The position numbers and the translations under genes are program-made. The notes under the pieces were generated by a model. The model was not told where the DNA came from and ran no database searches. It saw nothing but the letters and a program-made list of their open reading frames with translations. A DNA stretch of 16,855 bases from JBKBMT01 sp046295655 (lineage in GTDB: Bacteria > Pseudomonadota > Alphaproteobacteria > Rhodobacterales > Rhodobacteraceae), in assembly GCA_046295655.1 (NCBI GenBank), contig JBKBMT010000057.1:1-16855 (forward strand), written 5' to 3'. Of the stretch, positions 6,999-14,359 are shown piece after piece. Every line of letters begins with the position of its first letter. The stretch's first letter is position 1.

Positions 6999-7754
6999 TC
7001 AGGCCGGTGCACCGGCCCGCAGCCGCGCCAGCGTCCTGCGCACGATCTCGACCCGGGCCGCGTTGGGCGGATGGGTGCCGAGGAAGCGGTTGCCGGGGTC
7101 CGGCAGGCGGTTGAAGAAGCCGATGCCGCGTTCGGGGTCGAAGCCCGCGCGATAGGCGATCACCGTGCCCAGCGCATCGGCCTCGAGCTCGAATTCGCGC
7201 GAATAGGTGCGCGCGCCCACCGCCGCGCCAAGGTTCTGTGCGGTGCGGATCGTGCCCGGATCGGCCCCGCCCATGGCGGCCAGTGTGCCCGCCACGATCG
7301 CCCCGGCAAGGGCGGTGTCGCGGGTGCGAGGGATATGGCCTGCGATGTGGTGCGCAGCCTCGTGGCCCAGCACGAAGGCCAGTTCATCGGCATTGCGCGC
7401 ATCCCGGATCAGCGCGCCGGTGAACACGATCAGCGGCCGTCCGTCGGGCGCCACGGTCTGATAGGCGTTGATCGGAACGCCGGGCCGGTCGTCCACCCGG
7501 ATCAGGAAATCGCAGCGCCGGCCGGCGCCGCGTTCGCGGCACACCTGTTCGGCGACCGGCTGCACTCGCGCCACCACCTGCACGAAGCTTTGCGCGGCCA
7601 CGGCGGGGGGCATCACCGGATCGGGGGCCGGCCGCATCACCACCGGCGCCGGCGCGGTCGGTTGCGGCACGGGCATCGGCGCACAGCCGACCAGCACAAG
7701 GGCGGCGATCAGCGCGACGAGGGCGGGGCGCAGGCTTGGGCTGGGGCGGATCAT
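6999..7754 (-). CDS. M48 family metalloprotease, putative lipoprotein
   Basis: At 251 residues it begins with a hydrophobic signal sequence ending in the lipobox LVGC with C24, so it is predicted to be lipidated and face the periplasm. A Pro/Ala-rich linker (25-55) follows. The zinc-protease motif HEAAH lies at 131-135, with the third ligand in FELEAD (E191), as in M48 peptidases. The central part resembles the LoiP/BepA-type domain; no TPR region follows, so it is a short-form enzyme. Known relatives degrade misfolded outer-membrane proteins; this role is inferred. Transcribed divergently from the 84-aa gene. Start ATG 7754 has only a weak ribosome-binding site. Confidence 0.92.
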   Translation of the reverse strand: MIRPSPSLRPALVALIAALVLVGCAPMPVPQPTAPAPVVMRPAPDPVMPPAVAAQSFVQVVARVQPVAEQVCRERGAGRRCDFLIRVDDRPGVPINAYQTVAPDGRPLIVFTGALIRDARNADELAFVLGHEAAHHIAGHIPRTRDTALAGAIVAGTLAAMGGADPGTIRTAQNLGAAVGARTYSREFELEADALGTVIAYRAGFDPERGIGFFNRLPDPGNRFLGTHPPNAARVEIVRRTLARLRAGAPA

Positions 7755-7935
7755 CGGTTCTCTGCGACTGCGGGGGTGCCTTGCGGCGCGACGGGTCGGA
7801 TCGTATCACCCGGCCGGTGGCGGGAAAGGAACCCACCCGGCGCCTCGCGGCGTTGTGACTGCAGAAGGATGCAGCGGCGCGCGCGGCCGTGCAAGGATCG
7901 GACAACGGGACCGGAAGCCGGGACGCGAGGCAGCA

Positions 7936-8190
7936 ATGTTCACCATAGAGCACGATTTCGACTCGACCGTGATCACGCTGGTCGATGAAGCCGGTCCGCA
8001 TCTGGTCGAGGACGTGACGATCCGCAGCTTCGAGGATTGCGTGACGGTCGAGCAGTTCGACCCGCGCCGGGACGAGGTGGTGCGGATCACCCTGTCGATG
8101 TCGCAGCTGCGCGACCTTGGCGCGGCGCTGAATCTGCCCGAAGGGGTCTATCGCCGCGCCCAACCGGGCACCGGCGGGCGCAAGGGCTGA
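7936..8190 (+). CDS. Conserved hypothetical protein (84 aa)
   Basis: Family not recognised by name. It starts at ATG 7936 after GAGG at ~6 nt and encodes an acidic, soluble-looking protein (TIRSFEDCVTVEQFDPRRDE) with one Cys, a probable beta-rich centre and a C-terminal LRDLGAALNLPEGVYRR, a pattern I associate with a short conserved Rhodobacterales protein. No signal peptide or membrane helix is seen. The upstream 181-bp divergent gap contains a CTGCA-N6-TGCAG inverted repeat (7859-7874) but no convincing promoter. It converges on the receiver-domain gene with a 23-bp gap. No function is assigned. Confidence 0.8.
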   Translation: MFTIEHDFDSTVITLVDEAGPHLVEDVTIRSFEDCVTVEQFDPRRDEVVRITLSMSQLRDLGAALNLPEGVYRRAQPGTGGRKG

Positions 8191-8213
8191 GCGCGGACGA
8201 CCGGCGCACCCGA

Positions 8214-8921
8214 TCAGCCCAGCCCGGCAGCCAGCGGCGGGGGCCCGGCGCGCAGCCGCGCCGCCAGCAGCGCGCGAAGCCCGGCCCGCGATCCCGGTGC
8301 GCCGTCGCCCATGTTCCGCGCGGCATCTTCGAGCGCCCTGTCGCCGGCGGTCCGGGCGATTCCGGCCAGGAACCCCGCAAGGTAGTGCAGCGCCGTCACA
8401 TCCTCGCCCCACTGGTGCAGAAGGTCGGCCGCGCGGGCCAGATCCTCGTGCAGGGCCAGCGGATCGGGGGACGGCAGCGGCAGATCCTCGGGGGCGGGGG
8501 GCCAATGGCCGGTCAGATGACCGATCAGCAACTGCTGGACGGCGGCAAGGCCCGGCAGCGGCTTGGCGAGGAAGGCGGCGGCGCCGGCGGCGCGTGCCGC
8601 ATCGGCAAGGCCGGGATCGCCGGACACGGCGATCGCGACGGGCGCTGCAGGACCTTCGGCCGCCATGTCGCGGATCAGCGCCAGACCCGAGCCGTCGGGC
8701 AGGCCCAGATCGACCAGCACGATATCGGGGCGATAGCGCGCCAGATGCCGCCGCGCCTCGTGCAGCGTGTCGGCGCGGCGCAGGCGGGCGCCCGACCGCT
8801 GCGCCATCAGCCGCATGACATCCGATGCGGCGCGGCTGTCCTCGACCAGAAGCAGCGTCAGCCCCTGAAGGGGCAGCGCGGGCGCGGGCGGCGGATGGGG
8901 GGCGGCGTCCGGCTGCGGCAT
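8214..8921 (-). CDS. Response regulator (receiver domain) with non-DNA-binding C-terminus
   Basis: At 235 residues, after a Pro-rich N-terminus (1-18), a receiver domain spans ~20-135. It has acidic pair E27-D28, phosphoacceptor D71 in VLVDLGLPDGSG, S100 at the Thr/Ser position and K120 in FLAKP, so phosphorylation competence is expected. The ~95-residue C-terminal region has no helix-turn-helix, GGDEF or EAL motif. It is helical, and YLAGFLAGIARTAGD after H179 resembles a degenerate HPt domain. No histidine kinase is adjacent. ATG 8921 was chosen because AGGAGG lies 7 nt upstream; longer reading would run antisense through mce. Partner kinase and output are unknown. Confidence 0.88.
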   Translation of the reverse strand: MPQPDAAPHPPPAPALPLQGLTLLLVEDSRAASDVMRLMAQRSGARLRRADTLHEARRHLARYRPDIVLVDLGLPDGSGLALIRDMAAEGPAAPVAIAVSGDPGLADAARAAGAAAFLAKPLPGLAAVQQLLIGHLTGHWPPAPEDLPLPSPDPLALHEDLARAADLLHQWGEDVTALHYLAGFLAGIARTAGDRALEDAARNMGDGAPGSRAGLRALLAARLRAGPPPLAAGLG

Positions 8922-8951
8922 GGCGAATCCTCCTTTCCGCCCATGCAATCC

Positions 8952-8963
8952 GAAACGGGTTTC
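8952..8963. promoter_or_regulatory. GAAAC-GG-GTTTC palindrome between divergent genes
   Basis: A perfect 5-bp dyad with a 2-bp centre, flanked by imperfect TCC/GGA, lies ~30 bp upstream of the receiver-protein start in the 154-bp gap shared with mce. A TTGAC-like hexamer on the minus strand (~8988) has no clear partner -10. It may be an operator for either gene; evidence is weak. Confidence 0.25.
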
Positions 8964-9017
8964 CGGATCGTGAATCGGGTCGGCCGCGTCAAACCGGCGC
9001 CCTGGTGCGCTTGGGGC

Positions 9018-9046
9018 TTGCCGCGCGGGGCCGGTCGCCGCATAAC
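9018..9046 (+). promoter_or_regulatory. Possible promoter of mce
   Basis: TTGCCG (9018-9023) and CATAAC (9041-9046) are separated by 17 bp, each matching 4 of 6 sigma70 consensus bases. Transcription would start near 9053, leaving a ~23-nt leader with GGAG before the ATG. Confidence 0.35.
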
Positions 9047-9075
9047 CCAGCCAACCCCTGACGCGGAGCCTTGCC

Positions 9076-9480
9076 ATGATCGGACGCCTGAACCATGTCG
9101 CCATCGCCGTGCCCGACCTCGAGTCGGCGGCCGAGCAGTATCGCGGCACGCTGGGCGCCACCGTGCGCCCGCCGCAGGACGAGCCCGACCATGGCGTGAC
9201 GGTGGTGTTCATCGAGCTGCCCAACACGAAGATCGAGCTGCTGCATCCCCTCGGCGACAATTCCCCGATCCGCGGGTTCCTGGAAAAGAACCCGTCCGGG
9301 GGCATCCATCACCTCTGCTACGAGGTCGAGGACATCCTGGCCGCGCGCGACCGGCTGAAGGCCGCCGGGGCGCGGGTGCTGGGCGACGGCAACCCGAAGA
9401 TCGGCGCCCACGGCAAGCCGGTGCTGTTCCTGCACCCGAAGGACTTCAACGGCTGTCTCGTGGAACTGGAGCAGGTCTGA
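9076..9480 (+). CDS. mce: Methylmalonyl-CoA epimerase
   Basis: It interconverts (S)- and (R)-methylmalonyl-CoA, linking propionyl-CoA carboxylase to the B12-dependent mutase and the TCA cycle. In Rhodobacteraceae it also serves acetate assimilation by the ethylmalonyl-CoA pathway. The 134-residue protein is a glyoxalase/VOC-fold enzyme: LNHVAIAVPDL carries H7, ELPNTKIELLHP contains E54, GIHHLCYEV contains H78/H79, and NGCLVELEQ has E130 as the terminal metal ligand. Length and motifs are normal. GGAG precedes ATG 9076, and the TGA overlaps the next start (TGATG). Confidence 0.96.
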   Translation: MIGRLNHVAIAVPDLESAAEQYRGTLGATVRPPQDEPDHGVTVVFIELPNTKIELLHPLGDNSPIRGFLEKNPSGGIHHLCYEVEDILAARDRLKAAGARVLGDGNPKIGAHGKPVLFLHPKDFNGCLVELEQV

Positions 9481-9755
9481 TGACCATAACGGGCGGCGCG
9501 GTGCTGTTCATGGTCATCTGGTTCATGACCTTCTTCGTCATCCTGCCGCTGCGCCTGACCACCCAGGGCGATGCGGGCGAAGTGGTGCCGGGCACGCCGC
9601 CCGCGGCACCGGCGGGCCATGTGGTTCTGAGGAAGGCGAAACTTGCCACCTTCTGGGCCCTCGGCATCTGGGCGGTGATCGCGGCCGTCATCCTGTCCGA
9701 GGTGATCAGCGTGCGCGATCTCGACGTGCTGGGCACGATGGGGCCGCGGAACTGA
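9480..9755 (+). CDS. DUF1467 family membrane protein
   Basis: This 91-residue protein has two predicted transmembrane helices (about 6-25 and 55-75) separated by a short hydrophilic Pro/Ala-rich stretch. Near its N-terminus it has FFVILPLRLTTQ, characteristic of the DUF1467 family that commonly follows mce in alphaproteobacteria. Function is unknown. Its start overlaps the mce stop by one base, so the pair is probably co-translated. It converges on trmJ with only 3 bases between stop codons, leaving no room for a separate terminator. Confidence 0.9.
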   Translation: MTITGGAVLFMVIWFMTFFVILPLRLTTQGDAGEVVPGTPPAAPAGHVVLRKAKLATFWALGIWAVIAAVILSEVISVRDLDVLGTMGPRN

Positions 9756-9758
9756 CCC

Positions 9759-10475
9759 TCAGCCCCCGGGCCGGCGCAGAAGCTGGCGCAGCATCCCGTG
9801 CAGGGTCTGCACCTCGGCCCGCGTCAGCCCCAGCCGCGCCCACATGCTGCGCAGGTTCCGCTTCATTCCGGGGGCCTTCTGGGCGGGAAAGAAGAAGCCG
9901 GCGGCTTCGAGCCGCTCCTCGAAATGATCGGCCAGCCGCGCGACCTCCTGCGCGGTGGCAAGATCGACCTGCAGTGCGGGCGGCCGGTCGCCCGACTGCC
10001 GGCGCCATTCGTAGGCGGTCAGCAGGACGCATTGCGCAAGGTTGAGCGACGGGAAGTCCGGGTTCACCGGAACCGTGACGATCGTCTGGGCGAGGGCGAC
10101 CTCGGGATTCTCGAGCCCCGTGCGTTCCGGCCCGAACAGGAAGGCGGTGCGCAGCCCCGCGGCGGCAAGCCCCCGCGCCTCGGCCACCGCAGCCTCGGGC
10201 GTCAGCACCGGCTTGGTCAGCTCGCGCCCGCGGGCGGTCGTCGCATAGACCCGGTGGCAGTCGGCGATCGCCGCCGGCAGGTCGGCGAACAGTCCGGCAT
10301 GGTCGAGGATCCGCGTCGCGCCCGAGGCCATGGCGACAGCCTTCGGGTTCGGCCAGCCGTCGCGCGGGGCGACGATGCGCAAGCCGCTCAGCCCGAAGTT
10401 CAGCATGGCCCGCGCGGCGGCGCCGATGTTCTCGCCCATCTGCGGGCGCACGAGGATCATCAGGGGATCGGTCAT
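9759..10475 (-). CDS. trmJ: tRNA (cytidine/uridine-2'-O-)-methyltransferase, TrmJ family
   Basis: This SPOUT-class SAM-dependent methyltransferase is predicted to 2'-O-methylate position 32 of tRNA. At 238 residues it is normal length for TrmJ. N-terminal ILVRPQMGENIGAAARAM carries the conserved Asn and Arg. The knot motifs are FLFGPERTGLEN (112-123) and VNPDFPSLNLAQCVLL (137-152). A C-terminal helical extension (~165-238) is typical of TrmJ. ATG 10475 gives the canonical N-terminus, though only a weak GGA precedes it. It is transcribed divergently from the thiE-like gene across 97 bp. Related RNA methyltransferases share these motifs, so the exact tRNA target is inferred. Confidence 0.92.
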   Translation of the reverse strand: MTDPLMILVRPQMGENIGAAARAMLNFGLSGLRIVAPRDGWPNPKAVAMASGATRILDHAGLFADLPAAIADCHRVYATTARGRELTKPVLTPEAAVAEARGLAAAGLRTAFLFGPERTGLENPEVALAQTIVTVPVNPDFPSLNLAQCVLLTAYEWRRQSGDRPPALQVDLATAQEVARLADHFEERLEAAGFFFPAQKAPGMKRNLRSMWARLGLTRAEVQTLHGMLRQLLRRPGG

Positions 10476-10572
10476 GGGGGGTCCGGTCGCAGGTCCGTGC
10501 CGATTAGGCCGGATCGGCCGGCTTGGCAATCGCCCGCCATGGTGGCAAACGGGGGCCTGACCGGAGGACCCC

Positions 10573-11193
10573 ATGGCCGAAGCCGAGCGCCCGCAGATCT
10601 GTCTCGTCACCCCGCCCGATGCCGATGCCGAGGGCTTTGCAGACCGGCTGGCGGCGGCGCTCGATGCCGTGCCCGTGGCCTGTCTGCGGCTGGCTCTGGC
10701 GACCCGCGACGAGGACCGCGTGGCGCGCACCGCCGATATGCTGCGCGCCATTGCCCACGCCCGCGACGTGCCGATCGTGATCGAACGCCACGCGCTCATG
10801 GTGCCGCGGCTGGGGCTTGACGGTGTCCATCTGACCGACGGCTCGCGGCTGGTGCGCAAGATGCGCAAGGAGCTGGGCAAGGATGCCATCGTCGGCGCCT
10901 TCTGCGGGACGACCCGGCATGAGGGGATCAACGCCGCCGAGGCCGGCGCAGATTACGTGGCCTTCGGCCCGGCAGGGGTGACGGGCCTGGGCGACGGAAG
11001 TCGGGCGGAACAGGCGCTGTTCGCCTGGTGGTCGGAGATGATCGAGGTTCCGGTTGTGGCCGAGGGCGCGCTGGACGAGGCGACGGTGGCGGCCCTTGCG
11101 CCCGTGGCAGACTTCCTGGCCTTCGGCGAGGAGATCTGGCGCGAGGCCGACCCCGCCACGGCGCTGCGCCGGCTGGCCGCCGCCATGGGCTGA
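10573..11193 (+). CDS. Thiamine-phosphate synthase (ThiE)-like protein, divergent
   Basis: This 206-residue TIM-barrel protein belongs to the ThiE/TenI-like family. LGLDGVHLTDG (80-90) and AAEAGADYVAFGPAG (121-135) match barrel strands of thiamine-phosphate synthase, which joins HMP-PP and thiazole phosphate. However, several usual substrate-binding motifs are altered: the QxRxK-like strand reads CLRLALAT (38-44), the IN-D/N-R segment reads VIERHAL, and the TPTK loop reads GVTGLGDGS. The reaction therefore cannot be assumed. No other thi gene is present in the window. GGAGG lies 5 nt before ATG 10573. Treat it as ThiE-like, with TenI-type or uncharacterised activity as alternatives. Confidence 0.82.
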   Translation: MAEAERPQICLVTPPDADAEGFADRLAAALDAVPVACLRLALATRDEDRVARTADMLRAIAHARDVPIVIERHALMVPRLGLDGVHLTDGSRLVRKMRKELGKDAIVGAFCGTTRHEGINAAEAGADYVAFGPAGVTGLGDGSRAEQALFAWWSEMIEVPVVAEGALDEATVAALAPVADFLAFGEEIWREADPATALRRLAAAMG

Positions 11194-11224
11194 CCGGACG
11201 CTGCGGCCCGGTGGGGCGCGCCGG

Positions 11225-12103
11225 TCATTCGGGAAGCGTCAGCTCCAGCAGTTCGGTGCGCTGCAGGAACAGGAAGTTGTCGTCCGAAACCAGCGTCGCG
11301 CGCAGCCGACCGCCGGCATCGCGGGTGACGGAGACGCCCTCCACGTTGTCGTGCTCCCCGAAGTCGGATTCGAACAGCGTCTCGGGCCGGTCCCACGCCC
11401 CGGGCCGGAACCGGCTGAGCCGGGTGGCGAAGCGCAGTGGCAGGCGGAAGGCGCGCTCCAGCAGATAGAGCCGACCGTCGGGCCCGAAATCTGCCCCGAC
11501 CGCGAGGAAGGGGCCGCGGCGGGGCAGGCCGGCGACATGGGCCCAGGCGCGGCCGTCGAAGCGGAACAGCGGAAAGCGGTCGCCGCCCACGTCCTCGGGA
11601 AGGGTCCAGAGCCGGCCCTGCGCGTCGATGGCCAGCGCCTCGAGCGAGCGGTTCGGACGGAAGCGGCCGAATTCCGGCGGGGCCGGCAGCGGCCGGGCCG
11701 GCGCGTCGATTGCGGCGTATTCCCAGACCCGACCGCCGCCACGTCCCTCGAAGGCCACGAAGATCCGGCCGTCCGGGGCCACCGCCACACCCTCGGCATC
11801 CGACATCGCCGGGCCGAGCGGCGAACCGGAGGGGCCGCGCAACGGCTCGATCCGGTCGATCCGGGCACTGGCGATCGCATCGTCGGCGTAGCGGCGCAGG
11901 CGGCCGGCAAAGAAGTGCCCGCGGTCGCCGACCGCCAGGAACCGCCGCCCGTCGGGCCAGAGATGGATCGCCGACAGGCCGCCGAAACGGCGGTCGGCAT
12001 GGCGCCAGACGAACGTGCGCGGCGCGGCCGGGGCCTCTGCGGCAGCCAGCCGCGTCGCCGCCGCAGCGCCCGCCATCAGGGCGAGGACAGAACGGCGGCG
12101 CAT
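11225..12103 (-). CDS. Esterase-like-activity-of-phytase domain protein, exported
   Basis: This 292-residue protein starts with MRRRSVLALMAG and an Ala-rich h-region ending near LAAAEAP, a signal peptide with a twin-arginine-like RR. The mature part has repeated propeller-type blades (AVGDRGHFF, SDAEGVAVAPDGRIFVAFEG, SLEALAIDAQGRLW, DNVEGVSV) characteristic of the esterase-like-activity-of-phytase domain, often in exported proteins. Catalytic details and substrate are not known. The chosen start (12103) lies 28 bp inside the mepA 3' end, with no clear ribosome-binding site. A second ATG at 12076 forms TGATG with the mepA stop but would remove the signal peptide's arginines. Last gene of the MFS-mepA-esterase chain. 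Confidence 0.85.
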   Translation of the reverse strand: MRRRSVLALMAGAAAATRLAAAEAPAAPRTFVWRHADRRFGGLSAIHLWPDGRRFLAVGDRGHFFAGRLRRYADDAIASARIDRIEPLRGPSGSPLGPAMSDAEGVAVAPDGRIFVAFEGRGGGRVWEYAAIDAPARPLPAPPEFGRFRPNRSLEALAIDAQGRLWTLPEDVGGDRFPLFRFDGRAWAHVAGLPRRGPFLAVGADFGPDGRLYLLERAFRLPLRFATRLSRFRPGAWDRPETLFESDFGEHDNVEGVSVTRDAGGRLRATLVSDDNFLFLQRTELLELTLPE

Positions 12104-12972
12104 TGCGGGGGCAGATCGGCCATGGTGTAGTCGCGCACCGACCGCTCGCGCGGTTGCGGCTGCTTCGGTTTCTTCGGGTCGGCCTTGGGCGGGTTCAGAT
12201 AGTCGGTGACCCACCACATCAGCGTTTCGTCGCAGCCGTTGCCGCCTTTCGACAACTCGGCCACCGTCGGCGACTGTGTCTGGCACAGCCGCGCACCCGG
12301 CGGGCATTTCAGGCGGACATGGAAATGCGTGTCGTGGCCGTAGATCGGGCGGATCTTCTGTAGCCATCTGGTATCGGCGCGGGTCGCGGTGCGGCACATC
12401 TCGATCTTGACCGCGGCGGCAACGAAGATCCGGTCAACCCGGTCGTCCAGGGCGGCCGCGCGCATGATGGCATGATGCGCCGGGGTCCAGTGCCGGGTGA
12501 CGCTGCGCTGGTCGGCCGAGCGCACGGGGACAGAGCCGATCTGCTCGCGCTCCGCCCGGCTGAGGTTCAGCCGCCGCGGCGGCAGCATCCAGATGTCGGC
12601 ATCGAGCCCGATCTGGTGGCTGGAATGGCCAGACGTCATCGGCCCCCCGCGCGGCTGGCTGATGTCGCCGATGTAAAGCCCCGCCCAGCCGTGCCGCGTG
12701 GCCTCGCGGCTGAGATCCTTGAGGAACTCGATCATCACCGGATGGCCCCAGTTGCGGTTGCGGCTGAGCCGCATCGCCTGCCATGTCGGGCCGGTCTCGG
12801 GCAGCGCCACGAGGCCGGCCGCGCACCCCTTGGCATAGCTGCCGATCGGGTGGGGCTCCTGTTGCGAGGGGCCGCGTTTCGCACCGAACAGCTGGTTCGC
12901 CCGCTCGCGTGCGTCGGCCGCCGGGGCGGCAAGCAGCGCCAGCGCGAGGATCAGGCAGGCTTGGCGGACCAT
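12076..12972 (-). CDS. mepA: Penicillin-insensitive murein endopeptidase
   Basis: This periplasmic LAS-family metallopeptidase cleaves D-Ala-meso-DAP cross-links in peptidoglycan. At 298 residues, an N-terminal signal peptide (hydrophobic 3-20, cleavage around ADA) precedes the domain. Zinc-site motifs are SGHSSHQIGLDADIW (H116, H119, D124/D126) and GHDTHFHVRL (H213, H216, H218). Several Cys (C50, C193, C223, C230) probably form disulfides, as in E. coli MepA. A Pro/Lys-rich segment with PKADPKKPKQPQ precedes the C-terminus. The start ATG 12972 has GGAGAG ~8 nt upstream and lies 22 bp inside the end of the MFS gene; the 3' end overlaps the esterase start by 28 bp. Confidence 0.95.
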   Translation of the reverse strand: MVRQACLILALALLAAPAADARERANQLFGAKRGPSQQEPHPIGSYAKGCAAGLVALPETGPTWQAMRLSRNRNWGHPVMIEFLKDLSREATRHGWAGLYIGDISQPRGGPMTSGHSSHQIGLDADIWMLPPRRLNLSRAEREQIGSVPVRSADQRSVTRHWTPAHHAIMRAAALDDRVDRIFVAAAVKIEMCRTATRADTRWLQKIRPIYGHDTHFHVRLKCPPGARLCQTQSPTVAELSKGGNGCDETLMWWVTDYLNPPKADPKKPKQPQPRERSVRDYTMADLPPQCAAVLSSP

Positions 12973-14303
12973 AGGCGGCGCTCTCCGTCCGGGTTGACGA
13001 AGGCTAGCAGCCCGAGCCCGATGAGGAAAAGCCCGATCAGCGGCGCGACGCCCCATTGCTGCGATCCTGTCAGATTCGTGAACAGCGCAATCAGGCCCGG
13101 CGCAAGGAAGGACGTGACCTTTCCCGACAACGCATAAAGGCCGAAAGCCTCGGTCGGGCGTTCTGGGTTGGTATGGTGCACCATCATCGTGCGACTGGCC
13201 GCCTGCAGGGCCCCTCCGGCCCCGCCGATGGCCCCGCCCGCAATGTAGAACAGGATGTCGGGAAGGCTCGACCCGGCGGGCAGAGGCATGCCGAACAGGC
13301 TTTGCCGCGACATGCCGACGATCAGGGCGCAGACCCCGATCAGGATCAGCACGCAGACCGTGATCACCGGCTTTGGCCCGTAGCGCCGGTCGGCCAGCCC
13401 GCCGAGCCACGAGAAGATCGCCGCGGTGATCGCGCCCACCACGCCGAACACCCCGATCTGGATGATCGACCAGCCGAGCACCCCCACCGCATAGATCCCG
13501 CCGAACCCGTAGATTCCGTTCAGCGCGTCGCGGTAGAACATCGACGACCCCAGATAGGCGGCAAGGCTCGGCCGATGCACCAGGCCGCGCAGCGACGTCC
13601 ACAGGTCACGCAAGGCGGCGCGCAGGCTGAGCCTCGCGCGCGACGCAGCAATCGTCCGCGGCTCCTTCACCCACAGGAAGAAGGGGATCATGAACACGAC
13701 ATACCAGATCGCGGTGAACGGCCCGACGCTGCGGGTGCCCTCGCGCATCTCGGGATCGAGGCCGAAGGCGGGGGCAAGCCCGATCAGGGTGCGCCCGGTC
13801 TCGTTCTCGGCCAGAAACAGCAGCATCAGCGCCAGCGACAGCACCCCGCCCCAGTAGCCGAAGGCAAAGCCCGAGCCCGAGACCCGGCCCGTCTCGGTCG
13901 AGGGGACGAGGCTTGGCAGCAGGGCATTGGTGAAGATGGTGGCGAATTCCATGCCGATCATGCCGATGGCGAAGGCGACAAGGATCCAGCCCACCTGCTC
14001 CATCCCAGGCTCGGCCCACCACAGCGCCCAGGCGCCGACCACGTAGAGCGCCGAGAAGAACCAGATCCAGGGCATCCGCCGCCCGGCGGTATCGGCGATG
14101 GCACCCAGAATCGGGGCCGAGACCGCGATGAAGAACCCCGCGACCGCCAGGCCCAGACCCCACAGCTCCTGCGCGCGGGTCGGATCGCCGACCACGGTTG
14201 CGAAATACGGGCCGAAGATGAAGGTCAGCAGCAGCGTGTTGTAGGGCTGGCTGGCCCAGTCGAAGAAATACCAGCCCCAGATGCGCTGCTTGACGCTGGC
14301 CAT
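12951..14303 (-). CDS. MFS transporter, UMF1/Atg22-like family
   Basis: This 450-residue inner-membrane protein has about 12 hydrophobic helices. The N-terminal WGWYFFDWASQPYNTLL matches the hallmark of the unknown-major-facilitator-1 (UMF1) group related to yeast Atg22. Loop motif LADRRYGPKP is the MFS A-like signature between helices. Substrate is unknown; Atg22 relatives export amino acids, which is only a hint. Start ATG 14303 is preceded by AGGGG at ~6 nt. It lies 52 bp downstream of the thioesterase gene with a possible own promoter. Its 3' end overlaps mepA by 22 bp, suggesting co-transcription with the cell-wall hydrolase, possibly linking turnover-product transport and peptidoglycan remodelling (inference). 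Confidence 0.9.
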   Translation of the reverse strand: MASVKQRIWGWYFFDWASQPYNTLLLTFIFGPYFATVVGDPTRAQELWGLGLAVAGFFIAVSAPILGAIADTAGRRMPWIWFFSALYVVGAWALWWAEPGMEQVGWILVAFAIGMIGMEFATIFTNALLPSLVPSTETGRVSGSGFAFGYWGGVLSLALMLLFLAENETGRTLIGLAPAFGLDPEMREGTRSVGPFTAIWYVVFMIPFFLWVKEPRTIAASRARLSLRAALRDLWTSLRGLVHRPSLAAYLGSSMFYRDALNGIYGFGGIYAVGVLGWSIIQIGVFGVVGAITAAIFSWLGGLADRRYGPKPVITVCVLILIGVCALIVGMSRQSLFGMPLPAGSSLPDILFYIAGGAIGGAGGALQAASRTMMVHHTNPERPTEAFGLYALSGKVTSFLAPGLIALFTNLTGSQQWGVAPLIGLFLIGLGLLAFVNPDGERRLWSAKPA

Positions 14304-14330
14304 GTCCGTCCCCTGCCCCGGTCGGCGCCG

Positions 14331-14359
14331 ATCAAACAGGGGGCCGCGATTCCGTTCAA
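14331..14359 (-). promoter_or_regulatory. Possible promoter of the MFS-mepA-esterase unit
   Basis: On the minus strand TTGAAC (14359-14354) and TTTGAT (14336-14331) are 17 bp apart, each with 4 of 6 consensus bases. It overlaps the thioesterase stop codon and would start transcription ~20 nt before the MFS ATG. Confidence 0.35.

Noticed and set aside
11194..11224. A bidirectional terminator between the thiE-like gene and the phytase-domain gene
   Set aside because: Only short CCGG and GGCGCGCC palindromes are present, with no convincing stem plus T-run.
11225..12397. A 390-residue version of the phytase-domain protein
   Set aside because: The first ~98 codons are mepA read out of frame; the signal peptide begins at 12103.
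12076..13602. A 508-residue version of MepA
   Set aside because: The N-terminal part is the MFS gene in another frame. MepA's own signal peptide and ribosome-binding site start at 12972.
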